A stretch of 64,000 nt of DNA, from assembly GCF_008831285.2 (NCBI RefSeq), contig NC_045138.2, positions 31,901,934-31,965,933 on the forward strand. Reading direction: 5' to 3'. Below, piece after piece: positions 53,629-64,000 of this stretch (the first letter of the stretch is position 1; the number at the start of each line of letters is the position of its first letter). Under the pieces are notes generated by a model. That model saw only the letters and a program-made list of their open reading frames with translations, searched no databases and was not told where the DNA came from. A program made the translations under genes and the position numbers. This DNA comes from Nymphaea colorata. Taxonomy: Eukaryota > Streptophyta > Magnoliopsida > Nymphaeales > Nymphaeaceae.

Positions 53629-53955
53629 ATGGCATCGGAAACGAGGAAAGATGGTGGCGACAGTGAGGCAGTGGCAGGTCCTAGGTGGATGGAGATGGTG
53701 AAGGAGCGGTGGCAGGCTATTCGGGAGCATGCCGAGACATATCCCTTCGTCTGGGCCTCGTACATCCTCGTCTATGGTGGCGTGGGCGTCTATATGACCT
53801 ACCGGTGGAGGAAGCTCAGGAAGACAGAAGAGAGGGTCAGAGCTCTCCACGAGCACCTCAAGAAGCTCGTGGAGGCAGATGAGGCTGCTGCCTCCAAGAG
53901 TTCGCTGGCGACAGCAGAGGGGATTGCTGAGAAGGTAGAGAAGAAGGGAAGCTGA
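53629..53955 (+). CDS. Small single-pass membrane protein, function unknown
   Basis: This intronless gene encodes 108 residues. After a charged start comes WMEMVKERWQAIREHAETYP (20-39), then one hydrophobic segment (about 40-58, FVWASYILVYGG onward). A basic stretch YRWRKLRK follows, then an amphipathic helix EERVRALHEHLKKLVEADEA likely to coil, and a Lys-rich tail. The arrangement (short soluble end, one membrane span, basic flank, coiled coil) matches uncharacterised short proteins that I believe are conserved in plants. The +++ flank after the span suggests the C-terminal part faces the cytosol or matrix. A TATA-like ATATATA lies near 53510. The opposite-strand frames are shadows. Confidence 0.75.
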   Translation: MASETRKDGGDSEAVAGPRWMEMVKERWQAIREHAETYPFVWASYILVYGGVGVYMTYRWRKLRKTEERVRALHEHLKKLVEADEAAASKSSLATAEGIAEKVEKKGS

Positions 53956-55209
53956 ATGGTTGTGAATTTGTGTACTTGGATGGAATTGCTCGGATAATCT
54001 CCCCTTTTTAAATAATATTGCCTCTTTTTCTTCCTTTCTTCTTTCATGTTTGTATTTTGATTGTTGTGAAACAGAGGTAATGTACGGTGTGAATGTGTGT
54101 GTGCGTAGATGAAAAGAAGTTTGTTGAGGAAACTGCTCAGAACGAATTCCTTTGTTTCGACGCAATGGGGAAGATTGCTTGCTCTGAGGCTTGGAATCTG
54201 TAGAACGTTAGTGCAGTTCAAGTCTACCACATAAATCTTCCTTTGACATAGAAGACCAGTCTGCGTGGCTTTTGATGGATGAAACACAAGTCAGCAGTAG
54301 GAAGCTAAGCATACTGAGAAACTAAGCAGAACCAAGTAAAAGGTGTTTAACTGAACGCGACTGTGCAAACCTTCTTCCCGCAATACTCTAGACAAGGTTA
54401 AGAGGTAACGTATATACTTTTGTTAAGTTTGAGCTCATACACCATTAGTACAAATATATGAAGCTATGGAATGCAATGTCTTCCAACAGAAACAAGACCA
54501 ATCTTCATATGAAAGAACGGTATGCCCTGTTAGAATGTTAGAATAGCATCAGAGAAACATAGGAATATTCAAGTGATCCATATGTTTTTCGCTGCTTACA
54601 GTACTGCACTCCACACTGTACAAGGATATAAGCTAGGAGTTAAAAAAGGAAATTAAGAAAAGTATCTCCGAAAGAACTCAAGTACAGTTTGTTTGCTTTG
54701 TCTGATAAATTGCATTCAGGTTGAGACACTTTGTTGCTCGCCTAGCAGCATAAAACTCTAAAAACTCTCAGACCTGGTACCCAGCCTCAAGGGCCTATGC
54801 CTCTTTGGTCCTGGCCACTGGCCCGAGCTGGTACACCAAGATCCCTTGGGGCAAGAACAATTTGTTTGTTAATCTCACTGATCAACAATATCTACCGTAA
54901 CATCAAGTTCTCCACTTTGCTTAGGCATGACAATCAGATGATGGTCATGTAGAGGCTAGAACAGAGTGAACTGTAGGGAAAACTTGAACAATTCGAGACC
55001 AACTTAAGGCAAAGATGAAGTTAGCTGTCGTTCTAGCACATTTTTTCAAGCTCCTACCTCCCTCCTTTTTCTTCAACAGCCCTGCACTCTAGATTGAACT
55101 TAATCACAAAGGACTACGCAAAAGGAAAGAGGAAATACCAACGGGAGGAGGATGGGGAGGGAGATCGTTATTTATTTATATAATTTCTTGACACGGATGA
55201 GCAACCACC
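53956..55209. other. 3' region of the small membrane gene and intergenic DNA
   Basis: No gene is seen. AATAATATT near 54012 could serve as a weak poly(A) signal. The rest is unremarkable AT-rich sequence. Confidence 0.4.
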
Positions 55210-55249
55210 GTTGAGATGGCCGAGTTGGTCTAAGGCGCCAGATTAAGGT

Positions 55250-55282
<33 letters not shown>

Positions 55283-55290
55283 TCTCAACA
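55210..55290 (+). tRNA. tRNA-Leu (anticodon AAG)
   Basis: The acceptor stem GTTGAGA pairs fully with TCTCAAC, followed by discriminator A. The anticodon arm is CCAGA-TTAAGGT-TCTGG, placing AAG at the anticodon. A long class II variable arm (GTCCGAAAGGGC) and a T arm with GGTTCAAATCC are present. There is no intron, and CCA is not encoded. Length is 81 bases. It closely resembles known plant nuclear tRNA-Leu(AAG). Confidence 0.97.
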
Positions 55291-55298
55291 ATATCTCC

Positions 55299-55302
55299 TT
55301 TT
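55299..55302 (+). terminator. RNA polymerase III terminator
   Basis: TTTT occurs 8 bases after the tRNA gene, the normal stop signal for polymerase III. Confidence 0.75.
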
Positions 55303-55550
55303 CTCATCCTCTTTCTGTCTCTCCCTCTCCCCCTTATGTTTTTAGATATGATTAAAGTTAAATAAAAACATTTCAAACGGCCAAAAGTCACATATAGAGG
55401 AGATCTGATTGATGGAACAACCGCTCCGTTTTTAATGCTAAAAATAACAGAGATTAGATGTTAAGACTCGTTTTAGGGCTCTGTAGCAGCTCCAAAGCAG
55501 TAACTACTGGAGTTTCTACCATTTTGCTACTTGGAATTAGAAAGTAAGTC

Positions 55551-55900
55551 TGCGCATCGGGCTGGCTCAGCCAGCCTGATAACGAGTTGGGCTCAAGTCG
55601 ACTCGACATCCAAAAACCGGGTTTGGCCTAAAAACCCAAGTCCAAGCACAACTCAATTAAATTTAAAAGTATATTTTTAATATGAAATAATATATAAATA
55701 TAATTAATTGTAATAAATTATTATATGTGTATATATAAATTAATAAAAAAATAAAAACCAATTATCGGGCCGTCGGACTTATTGGGCCCACTAAGGTCGG
55801 CCCAATAAATTATCGGCCTGGCCCGGGTCTTTTCTTTTATGCTTGGACCCGAGTCTGGCCGTGCACCAAGTACTCGGCGGCGGCCTAGCCCAATGCCCAA
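55551..55900. mobile_element. GC-tipped MITE-like repeat (copy 1)
   Basis: The left tip GCGCATCGGGCTGG resembles the reverse complement of the right tip (GGGCATTGGGCTAGG). GC-rich ends with GGCCTGGCCCGGG-type words flank an AT-rich core. There is no coding capacity. Target-site duplication is unclear. Confidence 0.5.
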
Positions 55901-56484
55901 GTCTTATTAGAAATCACATATTTATGTATTTTTGATATAGTGTTGTATTTGATGGTTTTTTGAGGCAGTATTATAAGATGTGCTTCTCATAATCCTCAGT
56001 TCAAGCAAATTATGGACCTCTGTAATGTGGATCCACATTACATATTAAAAACTATGGATTTAAGGTCATATGAAAAGTGTCCGACCTTAAATTCATGAAT
56101 TTGAAATCCTAAAAACCTCAAATCATGGATCTTAGATCTGCAGTGAAACAAATACACCTTCACATATTAAAAACCATGGATTTAAGGTCATATGAAAGGT
56201 GTGCGACATTAAATCTATGAATTTGCGGTGAAACAAATGCACCCCACTCTTTGTCATATTTCAAAATTTTAATTGTCTAAAATAACAACACAGTCATCCT
56301 CACATTATCTATTCTTGTGTATATTTAAAAGAAGAACCATGTACACATCATCGAGTGTATATAAGAACTCGTGCCTACTTAAAAACATATTCACAAAACT
56401 ATATATATTCCGATCTATCTTTTTGATGACCTCACTCATTCGTCTCATTTCTTCCTTCCACTTAAAGAATACCGCTCACTAAGG

Positions 56485-56850
56485 GTGAACATGAGCCGAA
56501 TCGAGCCCGAGTTCAGTCAGCTCAAATTCAGCTCAAGTTTGAGAATGGAAGTAGCTCGATCTCAACTTGGCAGTTACGTGTTAGGCTCGAGCTCAACTCG
56601 ATTAAAGCTCGACAAAACCGTTGGAATAGAATTGATATTCATCGTTACGTATTGAGGTCGAGTTTGGCTCGATTAAGGCTCGACAAACTCGTAAACTCGT
56701 TTGGATATACATTCTCGAGCTAACAAATTCGATTAAAGCTCGAGCTCGACACAGCAATTAAGCGTTGACTTCAAACTCAACTCGATTATTTGAACGAGTG
56801 AACTTGAACTCCAGCTCGACTAGTTAAACAAGTTAAACAAATGACTCAGT
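56485..56850. repeat. GAGCTCGA-type dispersed repeat
   Basis: Words such as GAGCCGAATCGAGCCCGAG, GGCTCGA, TTAAAGCTCGA and CTCGAGCT recur every few dozen bases. This texture is typical of abundant plant MITE families, but no ends could be fixed. Confidence 0.45.
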
Positions 56851-57832
56851 TCAATCACTTCTACTACTGCCCACCATATTCTTTCTCAGTTATGTGCAGT
56901 GCAAGGAGTTTTCGAGAAGAAAGGGGAAAAAGCCGAAGACAAAGAGAGAATCAGGACTTTTCCCCTTTCAACGTCTTATCCTGTTAGTGTCAGAAAAAGG
57001 AAAGAAGAAATCCAACGGTGGAGGAGTCATCTTATCGCCAGCCCTTTGCCTGGTGGCCGTTGATTCTTCCAACCCAGAGAGTCAAATGTATCAGCAATAT
57101 GGTTCCCGTGCTAAACCTGCAAAAAATTTTTAATGTCATAAAAGAATTATTCATGAAAAGGAAAATTTGTCGAGTTTGAGATTAATCGGATCGGTTCTAG
57201 ATAGGACCTGGACCAGGATCCGATGTTGGGAACGTGGGTTTATGGTATCTTACGTTTAGCTTCTACTGCAGCCAAAATTTTGAGCGACCTTTTAAAGTTT
57301 AAATGCATAGCTTCTCTGTATTTGAAGGCACAAATAATTTATCAGAGTTTTAAAGGTTTTTTTAGGTATAATACGATGGGCTTGAGAAAAAACAATATTT
57401 TTTTTTAAATTAAAAATATTAAAAATCAAAAAAATAGGTGAGAAAATAATAACACAAACATCAAAAGATAGATAGATAAAAAAAAGTGAAAAAAAATGTT
57501 TGACATTAAAAAAATGAAAAAACTCAAAAAACACTCGTAAGAGCTGCAGTCCAAAAGAAGGAACTCTTGTTGGCAAATAAGCTTCTTGACTTCCTTCTTT
57601 TGTCGAATGTGTGTTCCCCACCACCTAAATTAAGGCCGAAGTTTTCCCCTTCTTCTTCTCATCTACCCAAGGCTCAGAGCTGTTTCAGAAACTATTCATG
57701 CGCTTACATCTTAAAAAAAGAGTATGATGAGTCATCTCGACAACAAGAAATTTTAAAAGCTTTCATGGTTAAATGCGGTTCATGAAAGCAAAAAATATGT
57801 CATGCAACTGAACTTGTAGATGCATGTAAGGC
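56851..57832. other. Intergenic, no gene seen
   Basis: An open frame at 56894-57133 (+, 79 codons) is Lys-rich at its start and has no recognisable domain, so I do not call it a gene. 57360-57540 is A-rich low-complexity sequence. Confidence 0.35.
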
Positions 57833-57946
57833 TGCGCACCAGGTTGGGCCGCCGCCGGGTACTCAGTATTCGGCCCGACTCAGGCCAGGTTGGGGCTTGA
57901 GAAAAAGGGACCCAGGCCAACCTGATAAATTTATTTTATTTTATTA

Positions 57947-57990
<44 letters not shown>

Positions 57991-58098
57991 TTATTATAAT
58001 TAATTATATTTATATATTATTTTATATTAAAAATATATTTTTAAGTTTAACCTGGCTAGGTCCTAACGGGCTTAAACTCGGGCTCCAGTTTTCCAAGT
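57833..58098. mobile_element. GC-tipped MITE-like repeat (copy 2, opposite orientation)
   Basis: CTGCGCACCAGGTTGGGCCG and GCCGCCGGGTACTCAGTATTCGG match the far end of the 55551-55900 element when reverse-complemented. The core holds a (TA)n run (about 57950-57983) and TATTAAAAATATATTTTTAA as in copy 1. It is a related element in inverted orientation. Confidence 0.45.
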
Positions 58099-58637
58099 GG
58101 GGCCTTGAAGAAGAGAGATAACATGGTAAGCATTTACGTATGTAATAATTAGTTTTGCAAATCTTGTGAATCTTTTGTTTAACCAAAGAAAACCTTAAGT
58201 TTGCTTTTAAAAAAATGAGAAAATTAATTTGAGACATGCTTTTCGGTAGTTATTATTACCAATTATTTAGTTGTGCATCTATTTCTTTTTAAATTTAAAT
58301 TAAAAAAATTACTACACTTACTGGAATCATAACGAACTTATGTGTCTTTTCTATTCAATTAAAAACTTACAACACTTACTGGACTAAACGCATTCATCCA
58401 GTACTGGATCTGACATCGACCCGTTTACATCTCCAAACCCATTACGGGAACTCCTCCAAAGTCCAAACTAAAACCCCCCACTCTCTCTGTCTCTCGCTAT
58501 TCTAAACCGAATCCCTAAACTCTCTACCGGCAGCGTACATCGGCCAGCCGCGGGAATACAACCAGTCCGTCGGCCGCCATCCTTCGTTCGAATATTGCCA
58601 GGCGGTCGGCCATTCTATTCTTCCGGCAACACGAAGG

Positions 58638-58668
<31 letters not shown>

Positions 58669-59665
58669 TTTTCTCTCTCTCAATCTGGGACGGTTCAGCG
58701 GGACGGAACTGTCACTGCCGCAGTCGATGCAGTTGTTCCAGCTCATCGTTGCCATCGAAGCTCCAAAACCCCATCTGTCTTACCGTGCCTTGCCTCTCTC
58801 TCTCTCTCTCTGTGTGTGTGTGCGCGTCTGTGTCTCTGACTTTCTTCCTTTTCATCTCTTGTTGAATGATGACAGTAGGTTTTTCCGTTTGACTTATTAT
58901 GGAATTGTTGCCGACTCTGGACGATAACACTTTCTTCATGTTGGGAGATCTGACACTAGTGTTGGTGGTGTGAGGATCATGTTCTTTTGTCGTTACTTGC
59001 TTTTCCATATATGTATTTTACATTACTCATGGAATCTTAAGTACATCCTTACTTCGTTCTTGCCTTCTTTGGTTTAATTAGTGGATTTGTGTTTCTCATA
59101 TCAATAGAACGCGTATTTTCAAAGTAAAGCAATGCAAGTTGTTGCTGGTTCCATTAGTATTTGCTCTACTGGAATACCTCTTTAAGCTGCATTCTAGATC
59201 TCCTATTCCATATTTTTTTCACAAACAGAAATCATGAAATGTGGAGATACAGTACCGTGCGGGAATGAACGATCCACATGACGTGGCTAACCTAGAATTC
59301 TTTGTGATCATGAAGTGATGAAATTGTATAGAACAGGGACTAGTATCAGAGTTGTCGGTCTTCTTTTTATTGGTTAGAAAGAAAACGTGAAAAGCGATAC
59401 TGTGTTTGACTGTATCGCCTCGACATTCATAGTTTCTTTTTCTTGATTGCAGGTGGTTATTCAAAGTTAGGTTTTTCCAGATGGGGCTGGATATGTCAAT
59501 GAAATGATGACATAGATGAATTTTCAAAGGTTAAAGTCAGCATAGAATTTGCTTGCAAATATGAATGGAATAAAAGATGAGAGAATTTGCAGAGGTTAAG
59601 GGAGTAAAGAAGTGAGAACTTGCAGGTGATAGCTGTTACTATCACTCACCAGCCCTCCTTTTAGA
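58099..59665 (+). promoter_or_regulatory. Upstream and probable leader region of the PPR gene
   Basis: 58470-58640 is GC-richer and reads like a leader exon. It is followed by (CT)n runs at 58637-58682 and 58793-58812 and a TGTGTGTG run. TTGATTGCAG before 59452 and ACTTGCAG before 59626 are possible acceptors, so the leader is probably spliced. No TATA box is certain. Confidence 0.4.
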
Positions 59666-61540
59666 ATGAATACCACCAGATTCAGGAAATTTAGCAGGAT
59701 AAGTTATGCTCCACTCTCTTTGTTATCAAAGAATTTGGGCTTAAGAGGAAGCACAGCAGCTTCCCAATTTGATCTATCACCTGTAGCTCTTGTCACTGTT
59801 CTGTTGCAACAATTGCATGTTAGCCAAATTCCAAGCAGCCCATCACTTCCCTTCGTTATTAATCCACACAACAATGTCAAAAGTGTGAAGCTAGTTGGAT
59901 CCATCACCTCTTCAGAAATAACTTCTATTTATACCCATTTGTCATTCCCTCAACCAAATTTATTTTCTACCCTCTCTAATATTGGGACTCGCTCTCCTAA
60001 GAGCATAGAGTGTGTTGATGATGGTGATGAGGAAAGAGATGATGATGATGATGAGGAAAGAGACGACGATGATGATGATGATGAAAGAGATGATGATGAT
60101 GGAGGCCAAACTGTGTGTGAAAGCCCAGCCATGTTCCATAATGTTGAATCAATTGTTACACTACTATGTGATTATGAAAAAAATAATAATGGTGTCGAAA
60201 CTCGAAAGTTGCTAGAAAATTGTGGAATTTGTATGACATCTGAGTTAGTGTCAAGAGTCCTTACTAGGGTTAGAAATGATCATGCTGCTGCATATACCTT
60301 CTTCCTTTGGGCTGCTAAGCAACGTGATTACGAGCATTCTATTCGCCATTACCATGCTATGATTTCCATCTTGGCAAAGAATAGGAAGTTCGACACTGCA
60401 TGGGCTTTGATTGACGAAATGAGAATGTTGTCAATATTGACCTCAAGGGCACTTGTGATAATGATAAGAAGATATAGCGCCGCACATGATGTGGGGAAAG
60501 CCATTAATACTTTCTATGCTTTCAAGCGCTTTGGGTTTGAGGTAGGGATCAATGAATTCCAAGAGTTGCTCTCAGCCTTGTGTAGGTACAAGAATGTGGA
60601 AGATGCAGAGCACCTACTTCATTGCAACGACGATGTATTCCCTTTGGACACCAAGAGCTTCAACATTGTGCTCAATGGTTGGTGCAAAGCAAAGGAGGAT
60701 GTGCGGCAAGGGATGCGACTATGGAAGGAGATGGTCAGGAGGGGCATCCCTCGAGATGCCTACTCTTATAGTAGTATAATCTCTTGTTATGCTAGAGTTG
60801 GCAATCTTAATGGCGTCATGAGAATGTTCAACTTGATGAAGGATGAGGGGGTTTCTCGAGATAGGAAGATCTACAATTCTGTGATATATGCCTTAGCAAG
60901 ACGTGGGAACAACTACCTTAATGATGCCATGAACATTGTCAGGATGATGGAGCAAAGAAAAGGTGAAGGTGAAGGACCAAATGTTGCCACCTATAATTCC
61001 CTAATCAAGGCGCTTTGCAAGGCCAAGAGAGTGAATGATGCACGGTCAGTGTTGAATCGCATGCGTCTCAACCATGTCTCACCTTCTGTCAGGACTTATC
61101 ATCCCTTGCTTCGAAGGGCTGTGAATGCAGAAGAGGTTTTTGACGTCTTGAATGAAATGAGGAGGGTTGGGTGTGTCCCAGTTGTTGACAGCTACCTCAT
61201 GCTAATTAGGAAGTTTTGTCGTTGGCGCCAACTCAATAATGTTTGGAAATTGTGGGATGAGATGCACAAGTATGGTCTAAGCCATGATCGGAGCTCATAT
61301 TCCGTATTGATAAATGGGCTCTTTTTGAATGGGTTTCTAGAGGATGCATGGAGGTATTGCCAGGAGATGAAAGCCAAGGGGTTTGAACCAGAGCCTAAAA
61401 TGGATGAGATGCTTAAGGCATGGGTACCTAGAAAAGCGATAACAAACACATGCACAACATTGGGGGAGAGGAAGGAAACCACAACAACCACCACCGGCAA
61501 CAATAAAAGTGACAACTGTAGTACAATTAGTAAATCTTGA
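59666..61540 (+). CDS. P-class pentatricopeptide repeat protein
   Basis: This intronless gene encodes 624 residues, as is usual for plant PPR genes. The first residues are basic and Ser-rich (MNTTRFRKFSRISYAPLSLL), a likely mitochondrial presequence. An Asp/Glu-rich tract lies at 118-145. PPR units run from about 195 to 600; examples are YHAMISILAKNRKFDTAWAL, SFNIVLNGWCKAKED, YSYSSIISCYARVGNLNGVM, TYNSLIKALCKAKRVNDARS and SYSVLINGLFLNGFLEDAWR. There is no E, DYW or SMR domain, so it is a P-class RNA-binding protein acting on organellar transcripts. Its RNA target cannot be read with confidence. By eye the repeats from FFLWAAKQ onward resemble Arabidopsis At5g15010. The C-terminal tail is Thr/Asn-rich. 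Confidence 0.93.
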   Translation: MNTTRFRKFSRISYAPLSLLSKNLGLRGSTAASQFDLSPVALVTVLLQQLHVSQIPSSPSLPFVINPHNNVKSVKLVGSITSSEITSIYTHLSFPQPNLFSTLSNIGTRSPKSIECVDDGDEERDDDDDEERDDDDDDDERDDDDGGQTVCESPAMFHNVESIVTLLCDYEKNNNGVETRKLLENCGICMTSELVSRVLTRVRNDHAAAYTFFLWAAKQRDYEHSIRHYHAMISILAKNRKFDTAWALIDEMRMLSILTSRALVIMIRRYSAAHDVGKAINTFYAFKRFGFEVGINEFQELLSALCRYKNVEDAEHLLHCNDDVFPLDTKSFNIVLNGWCKAKEDVRQGMRLWKEMVRRGIPRDAYSYSSIISCYARVGNLNGVMRMFNLMKDEGVSRDRKIYNSVIYALARRGNNYLNDAMNIVRMMEQRKGEGEGPNVATYNSLIKALCKAKRVNDARSVLNRMRLNHVSPSVRTYHPLLRRAVNAEEVFDVLNEMRRVGCVPVVDSYLMLIRKFCRWRQLNNVWKLWDEMHKYGLSHDRSSYSVLINGLFLNGFLEDAWRYCQEMKAKGFEPEPKMDEMLKAWVPRKAITNTCTTLGERKETTTTTTGNNKSDNCSTISKS

Positions 61541-62862
61541 CCTAGCAGTGCTTGTTCCCATGATTTTGTCAAAAGACATGAAATTAGAAGCGTTACTAGA
61601 GAAAAAGGTTTCAATTTACAGTAGCTGAGCTTTTACATTATGCTCATTCTTCTTTTCTTGTCTAATCTTTTGCAGTGTATCATTTTTCTTACCTTTTGGT
61701 GAGGGAGATGTTGTGAATAACAACCTATTTTCCTTTATCTTTTTTGTATTTATGGCAGTCTTTCGTGGTTTATTTTGTTTGTGCTATTTGTATTTTTTGC
61801 ACTGCTGATGAACTTTCTACTCAAGGTTGCTCTTGTCTATCCATCATGTCCTCGACATCTCCCACCTGACAACTCTAACCATTGTAAGACAGCAACTAAG
61901 CAAGTAACTGTTAGCAATTTATGGTGATATGCAATTGGATTGTGAATGACATTAATATCAGCAAAGTGAATGGCACATTCTTATGGTGTCTTGTAGAAGG
62001 GAAACAACTTGACTTGTTTGTCAATCAATGTTGTTGAAAAGTGTTAGGTGGAGCCTAGGTGTTGAGTACAGCCTTGGGCGTAGGCATGTCTAGGCAATGG
62101 CTAGGTGCCTGAAGTGGTTAAAGAGAAGTAACAAAGGAAGAAAGATAGGAAACTATAGAATTCAGCATTAAACATTGAACCATTTCTCAGTAAAAACAAT
62201 TCATCATTCAATTTATGGCAAGTAATAAATCATTTTCAAAGATAAATCAATAAATAGTGCTACAGATATCAATGCACAGTTGCACACATAATCATATGCA
62301 ATAAAAGAATAAAAAGAGAACAGGATGGAAAATATAGTCGCATATCGTAAGATAAATACATATACCAGTCATATTTCAACACACACACACATATGTATTA
62401 ATTAAGACATTTGTTTTGCTTGGGAATTCTCGTTAAAAAATGGTAAGGATTCAAAGGAGTTATTAAAATGTTAAGAGAAACCTCGTAAAAATTTAAAATA
62501 TATTAAAATATTTTTAAAAATTTAAAAAACTGCTATATTTTCATTTGGCGTTCCCCCCTTCAAGATATCATGATATTTGACATTTTTCTTGGTTTTTCTA
62601 AAAATTTTGACTATTTTGCTATTAGTCTGACTATAAGTCTGTCATCAATCAGTTTATGTTTCGAATCAGCAACTAGTTGGTCAGACTAGTTGATTGGTTA
62701 GCCTAGTTGTTTATCAGTTGACCATTTGCTGACCTATACTTTTGGATATATATGTTTTGAACTTATTTCCATTTAAATATATGTACTTTTTGTAGTCAAC
62801 AACTGGGGTCTGATTAGTTTTCTAGGGTCTTGAACGACTTATATCCATTTTCTGATTTTGTC

Positions 62863-62866
<4 letters not shown>

Positions 62867-62908
<42 letters not shown>
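62867..62908. repeat. (GA)21 microsatellite
   Basis: An uninterrupted GA run of about 21 units. Confidence 0.95.
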
Positions 62909-62911
<3 letters not shown>

Positions 62912-63397
62912 GGCTATCACATAGAGACCTGGGAGAGAAGGAAAAGGAGGACTAATGTAGTATAAAAAGGAGAAAAGATGAAGAAGTGAAAAAAGGAATA
63001 ATCACTAAAAAAAAGATGATAACTTAACTAACATGGACTCTTCGATAATATTGCTGCAATAAAAAAGAAAAAAAGAAGTTCGTCTTTCAGCCAACATTTT
63101 TGGGGCCAAGAAAAAGTTAGTGCAGATGGTAAGGCCCTTGTGGTCTTCATGCCTACTTGGTCACTTGTTCTCTTAGTACAATTGTTACAGTATTGGATCT
63201 TTACCTTTCAGTGACTGTGAAATCAACTTCATGGATTGATGTTTCTTCAAATTTGGTTGTTTGTTCCATGTTTATCATTTGTTGGTTCCATAGTCACAAA
63301 AAATGTGTTATTTTCGAAAAAAACGCGAGAAAATGAAATGCCGTTTAGAACTTAAAAAAACACATTTAAAAAAAACGTTAAAAACGAAAAACACGTT

Positions 63398-63557
63398 TTT
63401 TTCATTTTTTTAATGCCAAACAGTTTTTTTTTTTCATTTTTCATTTGTTGCAAATCTACTTATCTTTTGATGTTCATTTTTTTTCATTTTTTTAATGCCA
63501 AACAGTTTTTTTTTTCATTTTTCATTTGTTGCAAATCTACTTATCTTTTGATGTTTG
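63398..63557. repeat. Two-copy 82-base tandem repeat
   Basis: Each unit has TTTAATGCCAAACAG, a T-run, CATTTTTCATTTGTTGC and AAATCTACTTATCTTTTGATG. The copies are nearly identical apart from T-run length, suggesting a recent duplication. A plus-strand open frame across it is a repeat artefact. Confidence 0.9.
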
Positions 63558-64000
63558 TGTTATTATTTTCGCACTCATTTTATTTTCCCTCCATTTTTAG
63601 TTTTTTTAATTTCTTCTAAAAAATACCATTTTTCCCATATTTTTCAAGCCCGCCATATTATACCCAAGAAAAACCTCGTTGTTTGAAACTCCGAGACGTT
63701 ATTTGTGACTATGGTTGATTCCTTATGTCTTTATTCAGTCCGGGGAATTGGTATAGAGAGGCAGAGTCTGTAAGTGCAAAAAGTCACTTTCTGGTTTCAA
63801 AAGAAGTCCTTTTTCCTGGAGCAGGCTGAATATGCAATCCGTTTTGCTATTGTGTAAGAAGCAGGTGTATCCAGTAATGGTCTAAATCTGTTTCTCAACT
63901 CCTGGTCGGTGAGTAGGAAAAGTGAACTTGGAGACTACAGAATCTTAATATTGGTTCACTCTTTTTCAAGAGCCTTGAAACTCTTCTGTTCTTCTGTTTT

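Larger units (their letters stand above)
61541..64000. other. 3' flank of the PPR gene and intergenic DNA
   Basis: No further gene is recognised. 62040-62130 has GCCTAGGTG / GTCTAGGCAATGGCTAGGTGCC words, and 62640-62830 has ACTAGTTGGTCAGACTAGTTG words, both typical of decayed dispersed repeats. The last 400 bases have no credible frame. Confidence 0.4.

Noticed and set aside
53602-54165. Minus-strand 187-codon frame opposite the small membrane gene
   Set aside because: It is a shadow of the plus-strand gene, which has a far better protein pattern.
56894-57133. Plus-strand 79-codon Lys-rich frame
   Set aside because: No domain, no clear promoter and no support for conservation; chance is a sufficient explanation.
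61192-61614. Minus-strand 140-codon frame opposite the PPR gene
   Set aside because: It is antisense to well-defined PPR repeats and has no domain of its own.

Overview
This window is nuclear DNA from a flowering plant. The evidence is multi-exon genes with GT-AG introns, a plant-only MutS homologue (MSH7), a FAR1-family protein, an ENOD93-type protein, a P-class PPR gene, and decayed plant hAT, Copia and LTR elements. Low gene density and long AT-rich introns are clear, but I cannot name the species. Six protein-coding genes and one tRNA are well supported. The rest is intron, intergenic DNA and old repeats. There is no CRISPR array, operon or organellar insert.

Layout. 1-4.0 kb has no gene, and 1044-4043 looks like one long LTR. 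4.8-9.4 kb (+) is aspartate carbamoyltransferase (5 coding exons). 11.4-30.4 kb (-) is MSH7, rebuilt here as 17 coding exons giving 1113 residues. Its introns hold a hAT transposase relic, a Copia relic and a probable LTR relic. MSH7 converges on the ATCase gene and diverges from the next gene. 33.7-36.1 kb (+) is a FAR1-RELATED SEQUENCE gene, a domesticated MULE transposase. 39.8-41.1 kb (-) is an ENOD93-like small membrane protein (4 exons).

41-53.6 kb is repeat-rich and has no intact gene. It holds two related MITE-like copies, a two-copy 1.4-1.5 kb tandem duplication (47.3-50.1 kb), and a 0.7 kb inverted repeat (52.7-53.4 kb). Each arm of that inverted repeat carries a fragment of a gibberellin 2-oxidase-like dioxygenase. 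53.6 kb (+) is a small single-pass membrane protein of unknown function, 55.2 kb (+) is tRNA-Leu(AAG), and 59.7-61.5 kb (+) is an intronless PPR gene with an unusual Asp-rich tract. The remainder to 64 kb is intergenic.

The genes share no pathway; this is an ordinary mixed plant neighbourhood. I did not find a convincing undescribed multi-gene system. The items most worth a second look are the dioxygenase inverted repeat (a possible hairpin siRNA source), the FAR1-family protein missing the third acidic residue of the transposase fold, the tandem duplication, and the paired E2F-like and TATA signals at MSH7.
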